Shown: piece by piece, positions 1-7,814 of the stretch | Position numbering within the stretch: position 1 is the stretch's first letter | How the letters are laid out: each line of letters opens with the position of its first letter | DNA from: a virus | Length of the DNA stretch: 49,993 nucleotides | Virus record (IMG/VR): IMGVR_UViG_3300009509_001510 | Location: 1 to 49,993 of that record | Direction: 5' to 3' (one strand) | Translations under genes and position numbers: made by a program | The notes under the pieces: model-generated | Told to the model about the DNA's origin: nothing | What the model saw: only the letters and a program-made list of their open reading frames with translations | The model's database searches: none

Positions 1-719
1 AAAAGTCTAATCGCAGAATCAATTCTACTTATTAAAGAGCGCTTCTTTTCTTCTAAGCTCTGAATTAATTTTCTTGGTCTTCCAGGACCCCTACGGACAG
101 GCATTTCTTGAAGTTGCAGTTGTTTTGGCATTACTGGAGGCTGAGGCAAATCGGCAGCAGATTTGTTTATGCCATATTTTTCATAATCTCCCTGCTCATA
201 ATATCTTGCCCAATTTTCAAAATCAAGTTTTTCCATAGGACTCCATTCCTCCGTAATACGCTGCATGGCAATATTTTTAGATTCACCACTCTGCATTGCT
301 GCATAAATACTGCCCAATGCATGGACCCATTTTTCTATATCTCTTTGAGGTTTAGCATTATCCCCAACTGAACCCCTGGTATTTGGATATGCTTTTTTAT
401 TTGCTGCGGCTTTTTGCATTTGCAAAGCACCAAATATAGCTTTACGTATATCAGTTAAATCAATTTCTTCTTTCTTGCGAAGTATGTTGAAAGCCTTCTG
501 TACAACTTCATCATGATTTTTAATTTTATCATGACCAAATTCTTCACACAAATCATCAATAAAATTTTCTAGATAAAAATATAAATTGCGCTCCCGTTCA
601 TTAGAAACTTCTAGTTTAGATAATTTGGATCCATCATCATAAGCTAATTGCCACAAGTCATCTGTCATACCATCGTCTGAAATATTTACCAACATATCAT
701 CAGCATAATTATAAGTCAT
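1..719 (-). CDS. Hypothetical protein, 3' end cut by window edge
   Basis: An open frame runs from an ATG at 719 to the window edge (about 239 codons, no stop), so the C-terminus is missing. The ATG overlaps the stop of the upstream methyltransferase gene as ATGA, which indicates translational coupling. The product is acidic and helical at the N-terminus. A basic Gly/Pro patch near residues 209-216 (RRGPGRPRK) resembles an AT-hook and is followed by a Lys/Arg/Glu-rich helix. No family is recognised. It follows a possible small terminase and a methyltransferase, so a packaging or morphogenesis role is possible, but this is inference from position only. Confidence 0.8.
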   Translation of the reverse strand, partial: MTYNYADDMLVNISDDGMTDDLWQLAYDDGSKLSKLEVSNERERNLYFYLENFIDDLCEEFGHDKIKNHDEVVQKAFNILRKKEEIDLTDIRKAIFGALQMQKAAANKKAYPNTRGSVGDNAKPQRDIEKWVHALGSIYAAMQSGESKNIAMQRITEEWSPMEKLDFENWARYYEQGDYEKYGINKSAADLPQPPVMPKQLQLQEMPVRRGPGRPRKLIQSLEEKKRSLISRIDSAIRL

Positions 720-1342
720 AACACAACTACTCCAGTATGGCATTTATATCCTTTGAAATCCCATTTATTACCTTTGGGGCATTTCAATTCTTTCCAAAAT
801 TTCTCTACTCCTGGGTGACAGCGTACATATAAATCATCAAAAACGACAACCGTATTTTCGTTTGCCACAACTTGTGCATATTCCCAATCATATGAAACTC
901 CTATATATGAATGATCGCCATCAATATAAATCATATCATATCCTGACTCAGGAGCTATACTTTTTAAATATTCCACATTTTTTTCAAATATTTCATCATT
1001 TGTCATGTTCTGAAAATCTAAATAATATGCATGTTCATACTTAAACTTATCTGTTCTAGTTTTATGTGGACGCCAGTAATGAGCACGAATTCTTGAATTT
1101 TTAGGCCCTATGGTTTTACCATCATAACCGCCAACTCTAATGTCAAACGAATCTATAACACCAGTTGCCTTATTTTGATCCATTATTTTTGCCATAGCAT
1201 TTGCAGAAGCAAAATGATACGAACCTATTTCTAACACATTGTTTGGTTTGACAACACGGGCTACTGCTGCCACTACATCTACATGATTTGTAGTATTTTT
1301 ATCTAATTTTATATTATGCTTTATTAACTCAATGTCATACAT
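716..1342 (-). CDS. Class I SAM-dependent methyltransferase (Methyltransf_24-like)
   Basis: 208 aa. Residues about 35-47 (VLEIGSYHFASAN) fit motif I of a Rossmann-fold SAM methyltransferase. YDMIYIDGDHSY near residue 135 and VVVFDDL near 167 are the later strand motifs typical of the Methyltransf_24/O-methyltransferase group, where IDGDH is characteristic. The expected reaction is methyl transfer from S-adenosylmethionine. The acceptor cannot be read from sequence; members act on sugars, small molecules or proteins. The gene overlaps the next gene by 4 nt (ATGA) and follows the 1364-2098 gene by 21 nt. It could modify a virion glycan or protein. Fold assignment is confident, substrate is not. 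Confidence 0.8.
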   Translation of the reverse strand: MYDIELIKHNIKLDKNTTNHVDVVAAVARVVKPNNVLEIGSYHFASANAMAKIMDQNKATGVIDSFDIRVGGYDGKTIGPKNSRIRAHYWRPHKTRTDKFKYEHAYYLDFQNMTNDEIFEKNVEYLKSIAPESGYDMIYIDGDHSYIGVSYDWEYAQVVANENTVVVFDDLYVRCHPGVEKFWKELKCPKGNKWDFKGYKCHTGVVVL

Positions 1343-1363
1343 TTATTGAAAATCCTCGCATAA

Positions 1364-2098
1364 TTAGTCATCATCTTCCTCTATAGTAGCAGTCAAAGCC
1401 TTAACATCTCCATGCATACTTGAAAATTTGGGTCTTTTGCTGGTCATATAATCCATGTCTTTCATCTTATTATCTAACTTTTCTAAAAATTTAACCGCCA
1501 TTGCGGGGTCCATTTCTTGCAAAAGCTCCCATATCGATTCGCGCATTAAGGCCATTTGATCTTCGATAACCGTGATATTTACATTTGTTTCAACTGTATA
1601 GTCGGCAACCTTATCAATATATTTAGCCCAACGTTCAATTAAAGTAATATATGTCTGAAAATATTTTTGCAAGCTAATTTCATCTGATACTTTAGCTTCA
1701 CCTGAGGCCAGTTTGTCAAATAAATCTTCCATTCTTGCAGAAATCAATATATGTAAATTAGCAAGCTGTTGTCTTATATCAATATGAAGATCAATTGCTT
1801 CCTGTAATTTTTCTTTATAAGAAGGAAGTTTTTGAACTTCTTTATGTTCTTGTTCTTTAGTTTCTATCATTTTCTTTTCTTTAGAAGCTTCTTTAATTGC
1901 CTCTAAGGCATCGCCTTCTATCCCCAGGTGCTCTTTTCTAAATTTTTGCAAAGTAACAGGTGATATGTGTTTCTTTTTATCATCAGGATACATTTCCTGT
2001 AAAATCTTTGCCACTTTTCTAACACCAGCCCCGTCGGTCAATTCCTTGACTATCATATTAATATTTGGATGAGACAAAACTTTCTTAAATGACATCAT
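1364..2098 (-). CDS. Helical protein with N-terminal HTH-like region, possible small terminase
   Basis: About 244 aa from the ATG at 2098 (a second ATG follows directly at 2095). The frame stays open to 2131, but those codons lie inside a terminator hairpin, and an AAAGGTG ribosome site sits just before 2098, so the internal start is preferred. Residues about 15-55 (TDGAGVRKVAKILQEMYP...SPVTLQKFRK) look like a helix-turn-helix. A long charged helical region follows, then an acidic tail (EEDDD). HTH plus oligomerising helices plus acidic tail is the usual layout of phage small terminase subunits, but no diagnostic motif was seen. It could equally be another DNA-binding morphogenesis protein. 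It starts a new unit just after the terminator. Confidence 0.75.
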   Translation of the reverse strand: MMSFKKVLSHPNINMIVKELTDGAGVRKVAKILQEMYPDDKKKHISPVTLQKFRKEHLGIEGDALEAIKEASKEKKMIETKEQEHKEVQKLPSYKEKLQEAIDLHIDIRQQLANLHILISARMEDLFDKLASGEAKVSDEISLQKYFQTYITLIERWAKYIDKVADYTVETNVNITVIEDQMALMRESIWELLQEMDPAMAVKFLEKLDNKMKDMDYMTSKRPKFSSMHGDVKALTATIEEDDD

Positions 2099-2111
2099 TT
2101 CACCTTTATAT

Positions 2112-2166
2112 AAAAATGCCCGATAAGACACTCGTCCCCATGCGGTTTTTACGAGACTTATCGGGC
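2112..2166 (-). terminator. Rho-independent terminator
   Basis: A perfect 10-bp stem, GCCCGATAAG (2118-2127) with CTTATCGGGC (2157-2166), is extended by CTCGT/ACGAG (2131-2135 with 2151-2155). On the minus strand the stem is followed by ATTTTTAT. It lies directly after the stop of the 2177-3154 gene and just before the ribosome site of the 1364-2098 gene. Confidence 0.85.
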
Positions 2167-2176
2167 GGTTTCATCG

Positions 2177-3154
2177 TTAGATCATTTTGTTCAAAACATC
2201 CGAGCGGCTATCATAAATCCTCATTGGAATGCCGCCGTAATTACTAGTTTGCGGTGTTTGAGCTGCTACACTACCACCCGGAACTCTTTGTCCTTCGTAA
2301 TTCACATAGCCCGATTGATAATCATATACTTTGCCATCAAGGGGACACTGATATGTGTTTTCTCCTATTCTTATTGCTTGCACTCCACGATGATCTGGAC
2401 AATATCTAGTGGAAAGTGAGCCCTCACGCATTGGTTGAATCAACTGGTCCTGTGCAACCACTTCTTGCTCAGTTTTTCGCATTCGTGGAACATAACCATA
2501 AGGCACAAATCCATGTTCCTCTGCAGTTTTAATAAGACCAAGAACTTCGTCTGTTTTATCAGCCAAGGCGTGAAAACCATTCTGATCTAAATTATCTGAC
2601 AATATTATTAATGAGTTGCGTGCTGCAGCCATCTTATCGTCAGCACTCATACCAACGTACTGTCCAAGAGTTGCAAGCCCTTTAGCAAAACTTCCATATA
2701 GCGTCTCGCTCACAGCTTTTTTGAGCATATCAAGATCATCCGAATGTGTCACCAAATCTCTTTGCATTGTACTATGTGCATCACTGAGCATCCGAAATGC
2801 CTGCTCTAATTGTGCATCTGCGGATTTGCGAAACTCTGCAGAGATTTGTATAACATCATCTACTTTATTAGCTAGTGCATGAAAGCCGTTCTGGTCAAGA
2901 TAATCAGCAAGACTAATTAATTCTTCTTCAGCAGCAGCAACTTTAGCTTTTTGGTGAGCCTCCATTAATTTTTGTTGATAGTTTCTTATAAATTGCCCAA
3001 AATGTGCAACGTACTGAACCATCCGATTAATGGCAGCTTGGCGCTGTTCTGGCGTGCCGCCTTGTATTTGCCGAGCAAGCGGTTCAAAGCCCATACCGTG
3101 AAAATTAGTTAAATTTCTAAGTAGGTCTTGCAAAACCTCTTGATAAGGATCCAT
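2177..3154 (-). CDS. Probable virion-associated protein with two LD-G-AD-ID helical repeats and a zinc-ribbon-like tail
   Basis: 325 aa; the start overlaps the upstream stop as TAATG. Two helical repeats of one type are visible: LADYLDQNGFHALANKVDDV near residues 82-101 and LSDNLDQNGFHALADKTDEV near 185-204. The C-terminal part has a possible zinc ribbon or rubredoxin-like knuckle (YCPDHRG...YQCPLDGKVYD, about residues 252-280), then a Gly/Gln-rich tail. No catalytic motif was seen. The repeat motif also occurs in the small protein at 48819-49049. It lies in a run of three co-oriented, probably structural genes and ends at a strong terminator. A structural role is inferred from context only. 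Confidence 0.8.
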   Translation of the reverse strand: MDPYQEVLQDLLRNLTNFHGMGFEPLARQIQGGTPEQRQAAINRMVQYVAHFGQFIRNYQQKLMEAHQKAKVAAAEEELISLADYLDQNGFHALANKVDDVIQISAEFRKSADAQLEQAFRMLSDAHSTMQRDLVTHSDDLDMLKKAVSETLYGSFAKGLATLGQYVGMSADDKMAAARNSLIILSDNLDQNGFHALADKTDEVLGLIKTAEEHGFVPYGYVPRMRKTEQEVVAQDQLIQPMREGSLSTRYCPDHRGVQAIRIGENTYQCPLDGKVYDYQSGYVNYEGQRVPGGSVAAQTPQTSNYGGIPMRIYDSRSDVLNKMI

Positions 3155-4833
3155 TATTCATCTCCAACCAATATCTTAGCGGTGTTAAATAATGCCCCAG
3201 ACATTTCTTGGTTTTTTCTTGAATTATAGGTAGATTTCAAATGATACACTCCATTCTCATCCCGAATCAATTCATGAGCTGGTCGGCCCAACTTCTTATG
3301 AATAGGATAGATAGAATTGGGAGTTTGAACAAATTGATCACTATCATCATACGCTGTTTTTATGCCTTCCTTTGAATCTTCCAAAGTAACAAGAAGTTTG
3401 TAGTAATCAGCAACTATATTTTTAAAAGCTTCTGTGCCAAAATTCTCGCCAACTACTGCAATTGCTTCATCACAGGTATTAAAATCACCATTAATGGCAG
3501 CCTTCACAATTACATCCTTAAGTTGTGCAAGACTCATTCCCTCAAGATTGCTATCATACCTGGAAATTAAGCCTTCTACAACCATATCACTTTTTGCAAA
3601 AGCATGTAGATTAGCTACATTGAAATCCGCAACATAATCATCTTTGGCAAATACTGATGGAAGCAATGGTGCTTGACCTCGCATTTCAATAGGAATCTCG
3701 ATGGTAGTTTTGCCCTTAGGCGTATTGATAGTAGCCTCACAAATAAAGCCGTCAGGAGCTGGGGCAGCCACTCTTACTTGTGAACCCTTAAATCCCATAG
3801 CACCAAGTTCGGCAATTAACATTCTTTTAGTAAGTCGTACTGCAGCCTGCGAATATCCTACGGAAGCTTCAATTACATTCTCTTCAACTTCGGAGGCAAG
3901 TGCTTTCAATGGTTCTGGCGTTGGAGTTAAAGGAATTTCTATTTCTCCAATATTTTTGCTCTCGTCTGGCAATGAAGCAAAGACTCCAGGTCCAGATAGA
4001 CCCTCACTACCATTTGCATCTGGCAGCTTACCTGCTACTTTGTTAAAATCATCTGTTGGCATAGTGGTTTTAACATTTCCAGTAAGGATGTTCAAAGAAT
4101 TTAAAATCGCTGAAACATCAGGCAAGCGGTTGTTTCTGTGGGCAGCTTCTGCTAGGTAAGCGTTAAGTGTAGGAATACTAAGTTCTTCAAATCTTTGCCC
4201 AGCGACAAAGACACTAGGAAATTGTGTACCGGAAGCATCTGCTGGAACAAAAATTCTAACAGAGCCCTTGTACGTATCCAAATCTGCAGCAAATACTAAA
4301 AATCTGGAGTTGCCTCCAGCTAATCTAATTCTTGCATTATCAAAACCCAGGGAACGCAATTCTAAACCAACTTTCTCTTTAGCTGCTGAAGCACATTGAG
4401 GATCATACTTATCAGTTTGAAGTACAAATAGAGCGTCTAAGCCGCCTTGTATTTCTGTATCTCTATCAAAGGCAATTTCGCCACGCTCAGGGTCATCTCG
4501 CATACCCTGAATGTAATCCTCATTTGGCTGTGCAGAAACAGTCCTGGAAACTAACAAATCTCCTAATACTTCTCGGAACTTAGTGCCAGTAACATTAAGT
4601 CCGATAAGCTCATTATAGAGCTGCTCCACTTCAGCTTGGCTTACAATTTTTTCTGGGTTTTTAGAACACACTTGTTCCACAACACGCGCCATTGCAGTAA
4701 TGACCGTATCTTGTGGATTTTCTGCTGCAGCTTTCTGTAGTCTAGTATTCAAGTCACTTACAAAGTAACGCTTGCCCTCAAGCTTTGACAGTGCCAACTC
4801 TGCCTGCATTTTTAGAGAGCTAAAATTTGTCAT
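3154..4833 (-). CDS. Large hypothetical protein with internal domain duplication, probably structural
   Basis: 559 aa from an ATG preceded by GGAGGCGAG. No known family is recognised. Two segments look like diverged copies of one alpha/beta domain. Residues about 149-229 carry LRSLGFDNARIRLAGG, YKGSVRIFVP, FPSVFV and LNAYLAEA. Residues about 330-412 carry LGAMGFKGSQVRVAAP, PKGKTTIEIP, LPSVFA and LHAFAKS. A helical N-terminal region and a Pro/Gly-rich linker (about 260-310) flank them, and a helical C-terminus ends the protein. No signal peptide or membrane segment was seen. It sits between the cupin-containing gene and the 325-aa gene, suggesting a virion or assembly role. Confidence 0.8.
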   Translation of the reverse strand: MTNFSSLKMQAELALSKLEGKRYFVSDLNTRLQKAAAENPQDTVITAMARVVEQVCSKNPEKIVSQAEVEQLYNELIGLNVTGTKFREVLGDLLVSRTVSAQPNEDYIQGMRDDPERGEIAFDRDTEIQGGLDALFVLQTDKYDPQCASAAKEKVGLELRSLGFDNARIRLAGGNSRFLVFAADLDTYKGSVRIFVPADASGTQFPSVFVAGQRFEELSIPTLNAYLAEAAHRNNRLPDVSAILNSLNILTGNVKTTMPTDDFNKVAGKLPDANGSEGLSGPGVFASLPDESKNIGEIEIPLTPTPEPLKALASEVEENVIEASVGYSQAAVRLTKRMLIAELGAMGFKGSQVRVAAPAPDGFICEATINTPKGKTTIEIPIEMRGQAPLLPSVFAKDDYVADFNVANLHAFAKSDMVVEGLISRYDSNLEGMSLAQLKDVIVKAAINGDFNTCDEAIAVVGENFGTEAFKNIVADYYKLLVTLEDSKEGIKTAYDDSDQFVQTPNSIYPIHKKLGRPAHELIRDENGVYHLKSTYNSRKNQEMSGALFNTAKILVGDE

Positions 4834-4902
4834 TTTAATCTCGCCTCCAAAGAATTTTTACGCATTATTTATGCTAAATTATTGCTATATTCTACATTTA
4901 TT

Positions 4903-6606
4903 CTAGGACACCTTTTGTGCCCTTTTCGAAATCAAAAGCCCTGACTCCCTCTTTTTAAGGACGGGGCCAAGGCCAGTCTCCAACATCTGTCTTTGAGTTA
5001 AAGGATCTATACATTCATTCTTAGCCTTCCATCCTGCATCTACATCTTCAAAAAATGCTTTCCGTTGTTCCTCTGATAAAGCTGGAATATCATGAGGATT
5101 AATAGCATATTCCTTACATTTCTTCATAAAATAATCACTATAGTCACTGGGCTCATCATCCGCCTCAAGCCCCTTAAGTCTTTCCATAAGAGCTTCAAGT
5201 TCCTTGTAATCCTTTTTACCAGATTCTACTTCCCAAGCCAATTCAGAAAGTTCAGCCGCTTCACTGCTGCCAGGCTCAAGATCGTGTTCAATCATATAAT
5301 AAGCTTCAGTAACCGCATGATCTTTCAGAGTATCTTGGTCCTCCAAGCCCTCTGTTAATGCTGTTTCGGACTCAAACCACTCTTCCTCAGCGGGAGTGCC
5401 AGCAAGCATTTTCTCATATTCTTCTTGTTCTTCCTCAAACAATCCTGAAGTTTTATGTAATCCTAAATCAAAAAAAGCAAGTCGCCATTGATCATCTGCC
5501 TTTTGTTGACCAGGAGAATGCGCTGGAGGAAGAGTCACTACCTTAATATCCTTTAATTTTGGACTTTGTACAACAGCATAGCCCTGGTATTTCTGCATAA
5601 GTTGTTCAAGAGTTTGAGGGTTGAGTTGTCCTTTTTGTGAAAGAGACATTACTTCACCATGTAAATATTTTCTATCTACATCGTTTAATTTGTTCCAAAG
5701 ATTTAGAAATTTTTGCTTTATGGGATTTAAACCAGCAAACGCTAGTTTCCACTGATCATCTGCCTTTTGTTCTTTTTCTTCAGCTTTTTCGGCATCTTCT
5801 TTAGTTTTTTGCACTGTCCCTGGAGGGTGGTTGGGTGGGCTATAGATAGTATACAACTTCAAGGGTTCAGTTTTTGAGCTATTAATTACATTATGTTCAG
5901 TTCCAGCAGGGATAACCACTCCCCCGCCAGCTTTCACACGCTTTTTCTTACCATCTAATACAAAGGTTGCTTCTCCCTCTTCGATACGAAAAAATTGATC
6001 AACAGCCTTATGAACTTCTGATCCGAGTTCTTCGCCTGGTTCTACACTCATCAATACAAGTTGAGAATGGTCTCCAGTGAAAAGTACTTTGCGAAAATTT
6101 TTGTTTTTTTCTGTCTGCTGTTCAATTGCACCAACATAAGGCGACTCTTTAGCAAAAACATATAATGCTTGTTGTTTTTCAATAGGCAAAGAATTTATTA
6201 GCTTTTTGCCAAATTCGATATCCGTGGCAAGTTTCTTATGAACTACACGCCTTAGCAATCTAGCATCTTCTGGAGTATTTGCACCATAATCCCTAGCAGC
6301 AATTCTTGTCAGAGGAACTTGTTTATAAGCCACTGTCAAATTGGCCTCTTTCCTATCAATTTCTACCGTCCAATCGCTAGATTCGGCAACCTTCTCTTCT
6401 TCAGGAAGAGAAAAGGTACGAACTAAATATTCTCCATCATCACTAGATTGGACCTGCCAAAGTTCTTCTGGATCGCCATCTTTTAGGCGAAATAAATCAA
6501 ATGCTACTCTGACAATACGATGCTCGTTGCCTGCCAATGGCATCCTGTTTGGGTCAGGAACCAACTCTTGCATCAACGCATCGTAATTAATTTTAAACTT
6601 ATCCAT
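4903..6606 (-). CDS. Probable virion-associated protein with embedded cupin domain
   Basis: 567 aa. The N-terminal 160 residues are an unrecognised domain (ELWQVQSSDDGEYLVRTF; ARDYGANTPEDARLLRR). Residues about 168-265 form a clear cupin. Motif 1 is GEELGSEVHKAVDQFFRIEEG, with H199 and Q204 at the metal-ligand positions; motif 2 is GGVVIPAGTEHNVIN, with H238. YTIYSPPNHPPGTV follows. The next 300 residues are acidic and helical, with two copies of a short motif, QKADDQWKLAF (about 280-290) and QKADDQWRLAF (about 368-378). Cupins of this subfamily are normally free-standing single-domain proteins. A carbohydrate-binding or metal-dependent role in the particle is possible. Start at 6606 is supported by GGAGGATATAACTT upstream. 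Confidence 0.8.
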   Translation of the reverse strand: MDKFKINYDALMQELVPDPNRMPLAGNEHRIVRVAFDLFRLKDGDPEELWQVQSSDDGEYLVRTFSLPEEEKVAESSDWTVEIDRKEANLTVAYKQVPLTRIAARDYGANTPEDARLLRRVVHKKLATDIEFGKKLINSLPIEKQQALYVFAKESPYVGAIEQQTEKNKNFRKVLFTGDHSQLVLMSVEPGEELGSEVHKAVDQFFRIEEGEATFVLDGKKKRVKAGGGVVIPAGTEHNVINSSKTEPLKLYTIYSPPNHPPGTVQKTKEDAEKAEEKEQKADDQWKLAFAGLNPIKQKFLNLWNKLNDVDRKYLHGEVMSLSQKGQLNPQTLEQLMQKYQGYAVVQSPKLKDIKVVTLPPAHSPGQQKADDQWRLAFFDLGLHKTSGLFEEEQEEYEKMLAGTPAEEEWFESETALTEGLEDQDTLKDHAVTEAYYMIEHDLEPGSSEAAELSELAWEVESGKKDYKELEALMERLKGLEADDEPSDYSDYFMKKCKEYAINPHDIPALSEEQRKAFFEDVDAGWKAKNECIDPLTQRQMLETGLGPVLKKRESGLLISKRAQKVS

Positions 6607-6627
6607 AAGTTATATCCTCCAGAGATG

Positions 6628-6918
6628 CTATTTCTTCATAAGCTCTTTGCCGTATGCTGATCTAAGTATTTGATTTTTCGGTCTTAATTGATAAATATAC
6701 TGCAAATAAAAACCTTCTCCACAAACTTTCGAAGCTATTGGATAAATACTTTCAATGACATACAATTCTGCGGTTTTATTGCGAGCATCGTATTCTGATC
6801 TGATATAGACCTCATCACCAACTTTAAGTTCCGACTCATCATACATCGTTTCTCTTTTCGGTTTATCCAATAATTCCGTCATTTTGGCAATGATTTCATC
6901 AACATCTTTTATACGCAT
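6628..6918 (-). CDS. Small hypothetical protein
   Basis: 96 aa from the ATG at 6918. An upstream in-frame ATG at 6999 would add an unlikely hydrophobic stretch; the AGGCGG before 6918 and the MRIKDVDEII start favour the shorter form. The central part (LKVGDEVYIRSEYDARNKTAELYVIESIYP) reads as a small beta-barrel, SH3/KOW-like in feel, but no family can be named. It is the first gene after a strong terminator, with a 5' leader of about 160 nt, and precedes the cupin-containing gene by 21 nt. It may belong to the structural operon. Confidence 0.65.
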   Translation of the reverse strand: MRIKDVDEIIAKMTELLDKPKRETMYDESELKVGDEVYIRSEYDARNKTAELYVIESIYPIASKVCGEGFYLQYIYQLRPKNQILRSAYGKELMKK

Positions 6919-7082
6919 AGCAATACCGCCTGTTAAACAAACGTATTCACCAATAATATTAATGTATTGATAGAAAGCCAGTAGCTTAAATGTTGGCAAT
7001 CGTTAAAGCAAATAAAATTAACGCATCGAGTCGTATTAGAATTTCGAGACACTAATCCCTTTTTAAAAAATAATAGAAATAA
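6919..7082 (-). promoter_or_regulatory. Leader region between terminator and next operon, presumed promoter location
   Basis: About 160 nt without a confident gene, between the terminator at 7083-7109 and the ATG at 6918. Very AT-rich. Because transcription from upstream should stop at the hairpin, a promoter for the 6918-to-2177 gene run is expected here, but I see no convincing -35/-10 pair. An 11-base match to the T7 promoter core occurs at 7028-7038 and is treated as chance. Confidence 0.35.
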
Positions 7083-7109
7083 AAAATAGGGCGGGCACGG
7101 AGCCCGCCC
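7083..7109 (-). terminator. Rho-independent terminator
   Basis: An 8-bp GC stem, GGGCGGGC (7089-7096) with GCCCGCCC (7102-7109), has a 5-nt loop and is followed on the minus strand by TATTTTTTATTT. It lies just downstream of the 64-aa gene and closes the replication-gene run. Confidence 0.9.
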
Positions 7110-7121
7110 ACAAGCTAATGT

Positions 7122-7316
7122 TTATGTTCTATATACTACTCTGACTTCATTTATAAATATCTTTGCACCTTTAACAAGTATGCTAAAATTACTCCTGTTT
7201 ATCAATTTGGCAGTTCTTACCACTATTATCTGTTCGTCATTGATATATACAGATATAGATTGTCCTGTACCAAATTCTAAGACATCAGAGCCCGAAACCA
7301 TCTCGATAACAAGCAT
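7122..7316 (-). CDS. Small beta-rich hypothetical protein
   Basis: 64 aa, starting at the last base of the upstream sigma-like gene (overlap at 7316). The sequence alternates hydrophobic and polar residues (ISVYINDEQIIVVRTAKLIN; FSILVKGAKIFINEVRVVYR), consistent with an all-beta fold. The opening MLVIEMVSGSDVLEFG is faintly like CsrA, but CsrA core residues are not present, so that name is not used. It is the last gene before a strong terminator. Confidence 0.6.
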   Translation of the reverse strand: MLVIEMVSGSDVLEFGTGQSISVYINDEQIIVVRTAKLINRSNFSILVKGAKIFINEVRVVYRT

Positions 7317-7795
7317 TAATTCTCCTCATCATCGCGCTTTCTATCTAGATCATCTAAGGGCTCCCTGTTGCGCAGTTCTTCCATTTGGCACAATATCTCC
7401 AATATCTTTTCGTCCTTAGTGCATATCTTTCTCAATTTTTTGATGGCCCCGCCATATCTCTTTTTATCGTTTGCATAATCTATATTGCCCATTAAAAGTT
7501 TATGGACTGTTGTTTGATGTATGCCTAGCTCTTCCGCAATTTGAATTTGTGTTTTGCCTTCCAAACGCAAAAGGACCACTTCTGCCTGGCGCTTCGTCAA
7601 ATTATTCTTAATGATGCGCATCACTTCATCCATTAATTGTTGTCTCAAATCGTAAAATTCCTCCGAATACATAGCTAGATTTAGCTGTGCTCCTAGCCCA
7701 TTATATAATGGAAAATCGTTCAGAATCACAGGATCCACAGCTATTTCAACTATTTTGTGCTGGTACGAGTCTGACTTGTTTTTTTTACGGGACAT
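7316..7795 (-). CDS. Sigma-70 region 4-like HTH transcription factor
   Basis: 159 aa from the ATG at 7795. This start has GAGGT seven bases upstream and avoids a 29-nt overlap with the primase gene that the longer frame (from 7843) would need. Residues about 66-102 (LTKRQAEVVLLRLEGKTQIQIAEELGIHQTTVHKLL) form a classic region-4/GerE-type helix-turn-helix: a conserved LTxRQ-type entry, then the QIAEELGIHQTTVHK recognition helices. Region 2 is not visible, so it may be an HTH regulator or an anti/co-sigma rather than a full sigma factor. It lies directly after the primase gene and is probably co-transcribed with it. Confidence 0.75.
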   Translation of the reverse strand: MSRKKNKSDSYQHKIVEIAVDPVILNDFPLYNGLGAQLNLAMYSEEFYDLRQQLMDEVMRIIKNNLTKRQAEVVLLRLEGKTQIQIAEELGIHQTTVHKLLMGNIDYANDKKRYGGAIKKLRKICTKDEKILEILCQMEELRNREPLDDLDRKRDDEEN

Positions 7796-7814
7796 ATATG
7801 GTACCTCAGCAGCA

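Noticed and set aside
2099-2131. Longer start for the 1364-2098 gene (extra MSYRAFLYKGE)
   Set aside because: Those codons lie within a terminator hairpin and have no ribosome site; AAAGGTG precedes 2098.
3701-4159. Long open frame on the plus strand, antisense to the 559-aa gene
   Set aside because: It mirrors codon structure of the minus-strand gene, has low-complexity Ser/Pro-rich product and no ribosome site; all confident genes are on the minus strand.
7021-7038. 11-base identity to the T7 RNA polymerase promoter core (TAATACGACTC) on the minus strand
   Set aside because: The rest of the T7 consensus (ACTATAGGG) is absent, it occurs once, and no T7-type polymerase gene is seen. Likely chance in AT-rich DNA.
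7122-7316. Possible CsrA-type regulator
   Set aside because: Only the first few residues are similar in feel; the CsrA core and RNA-binding residues are not there.
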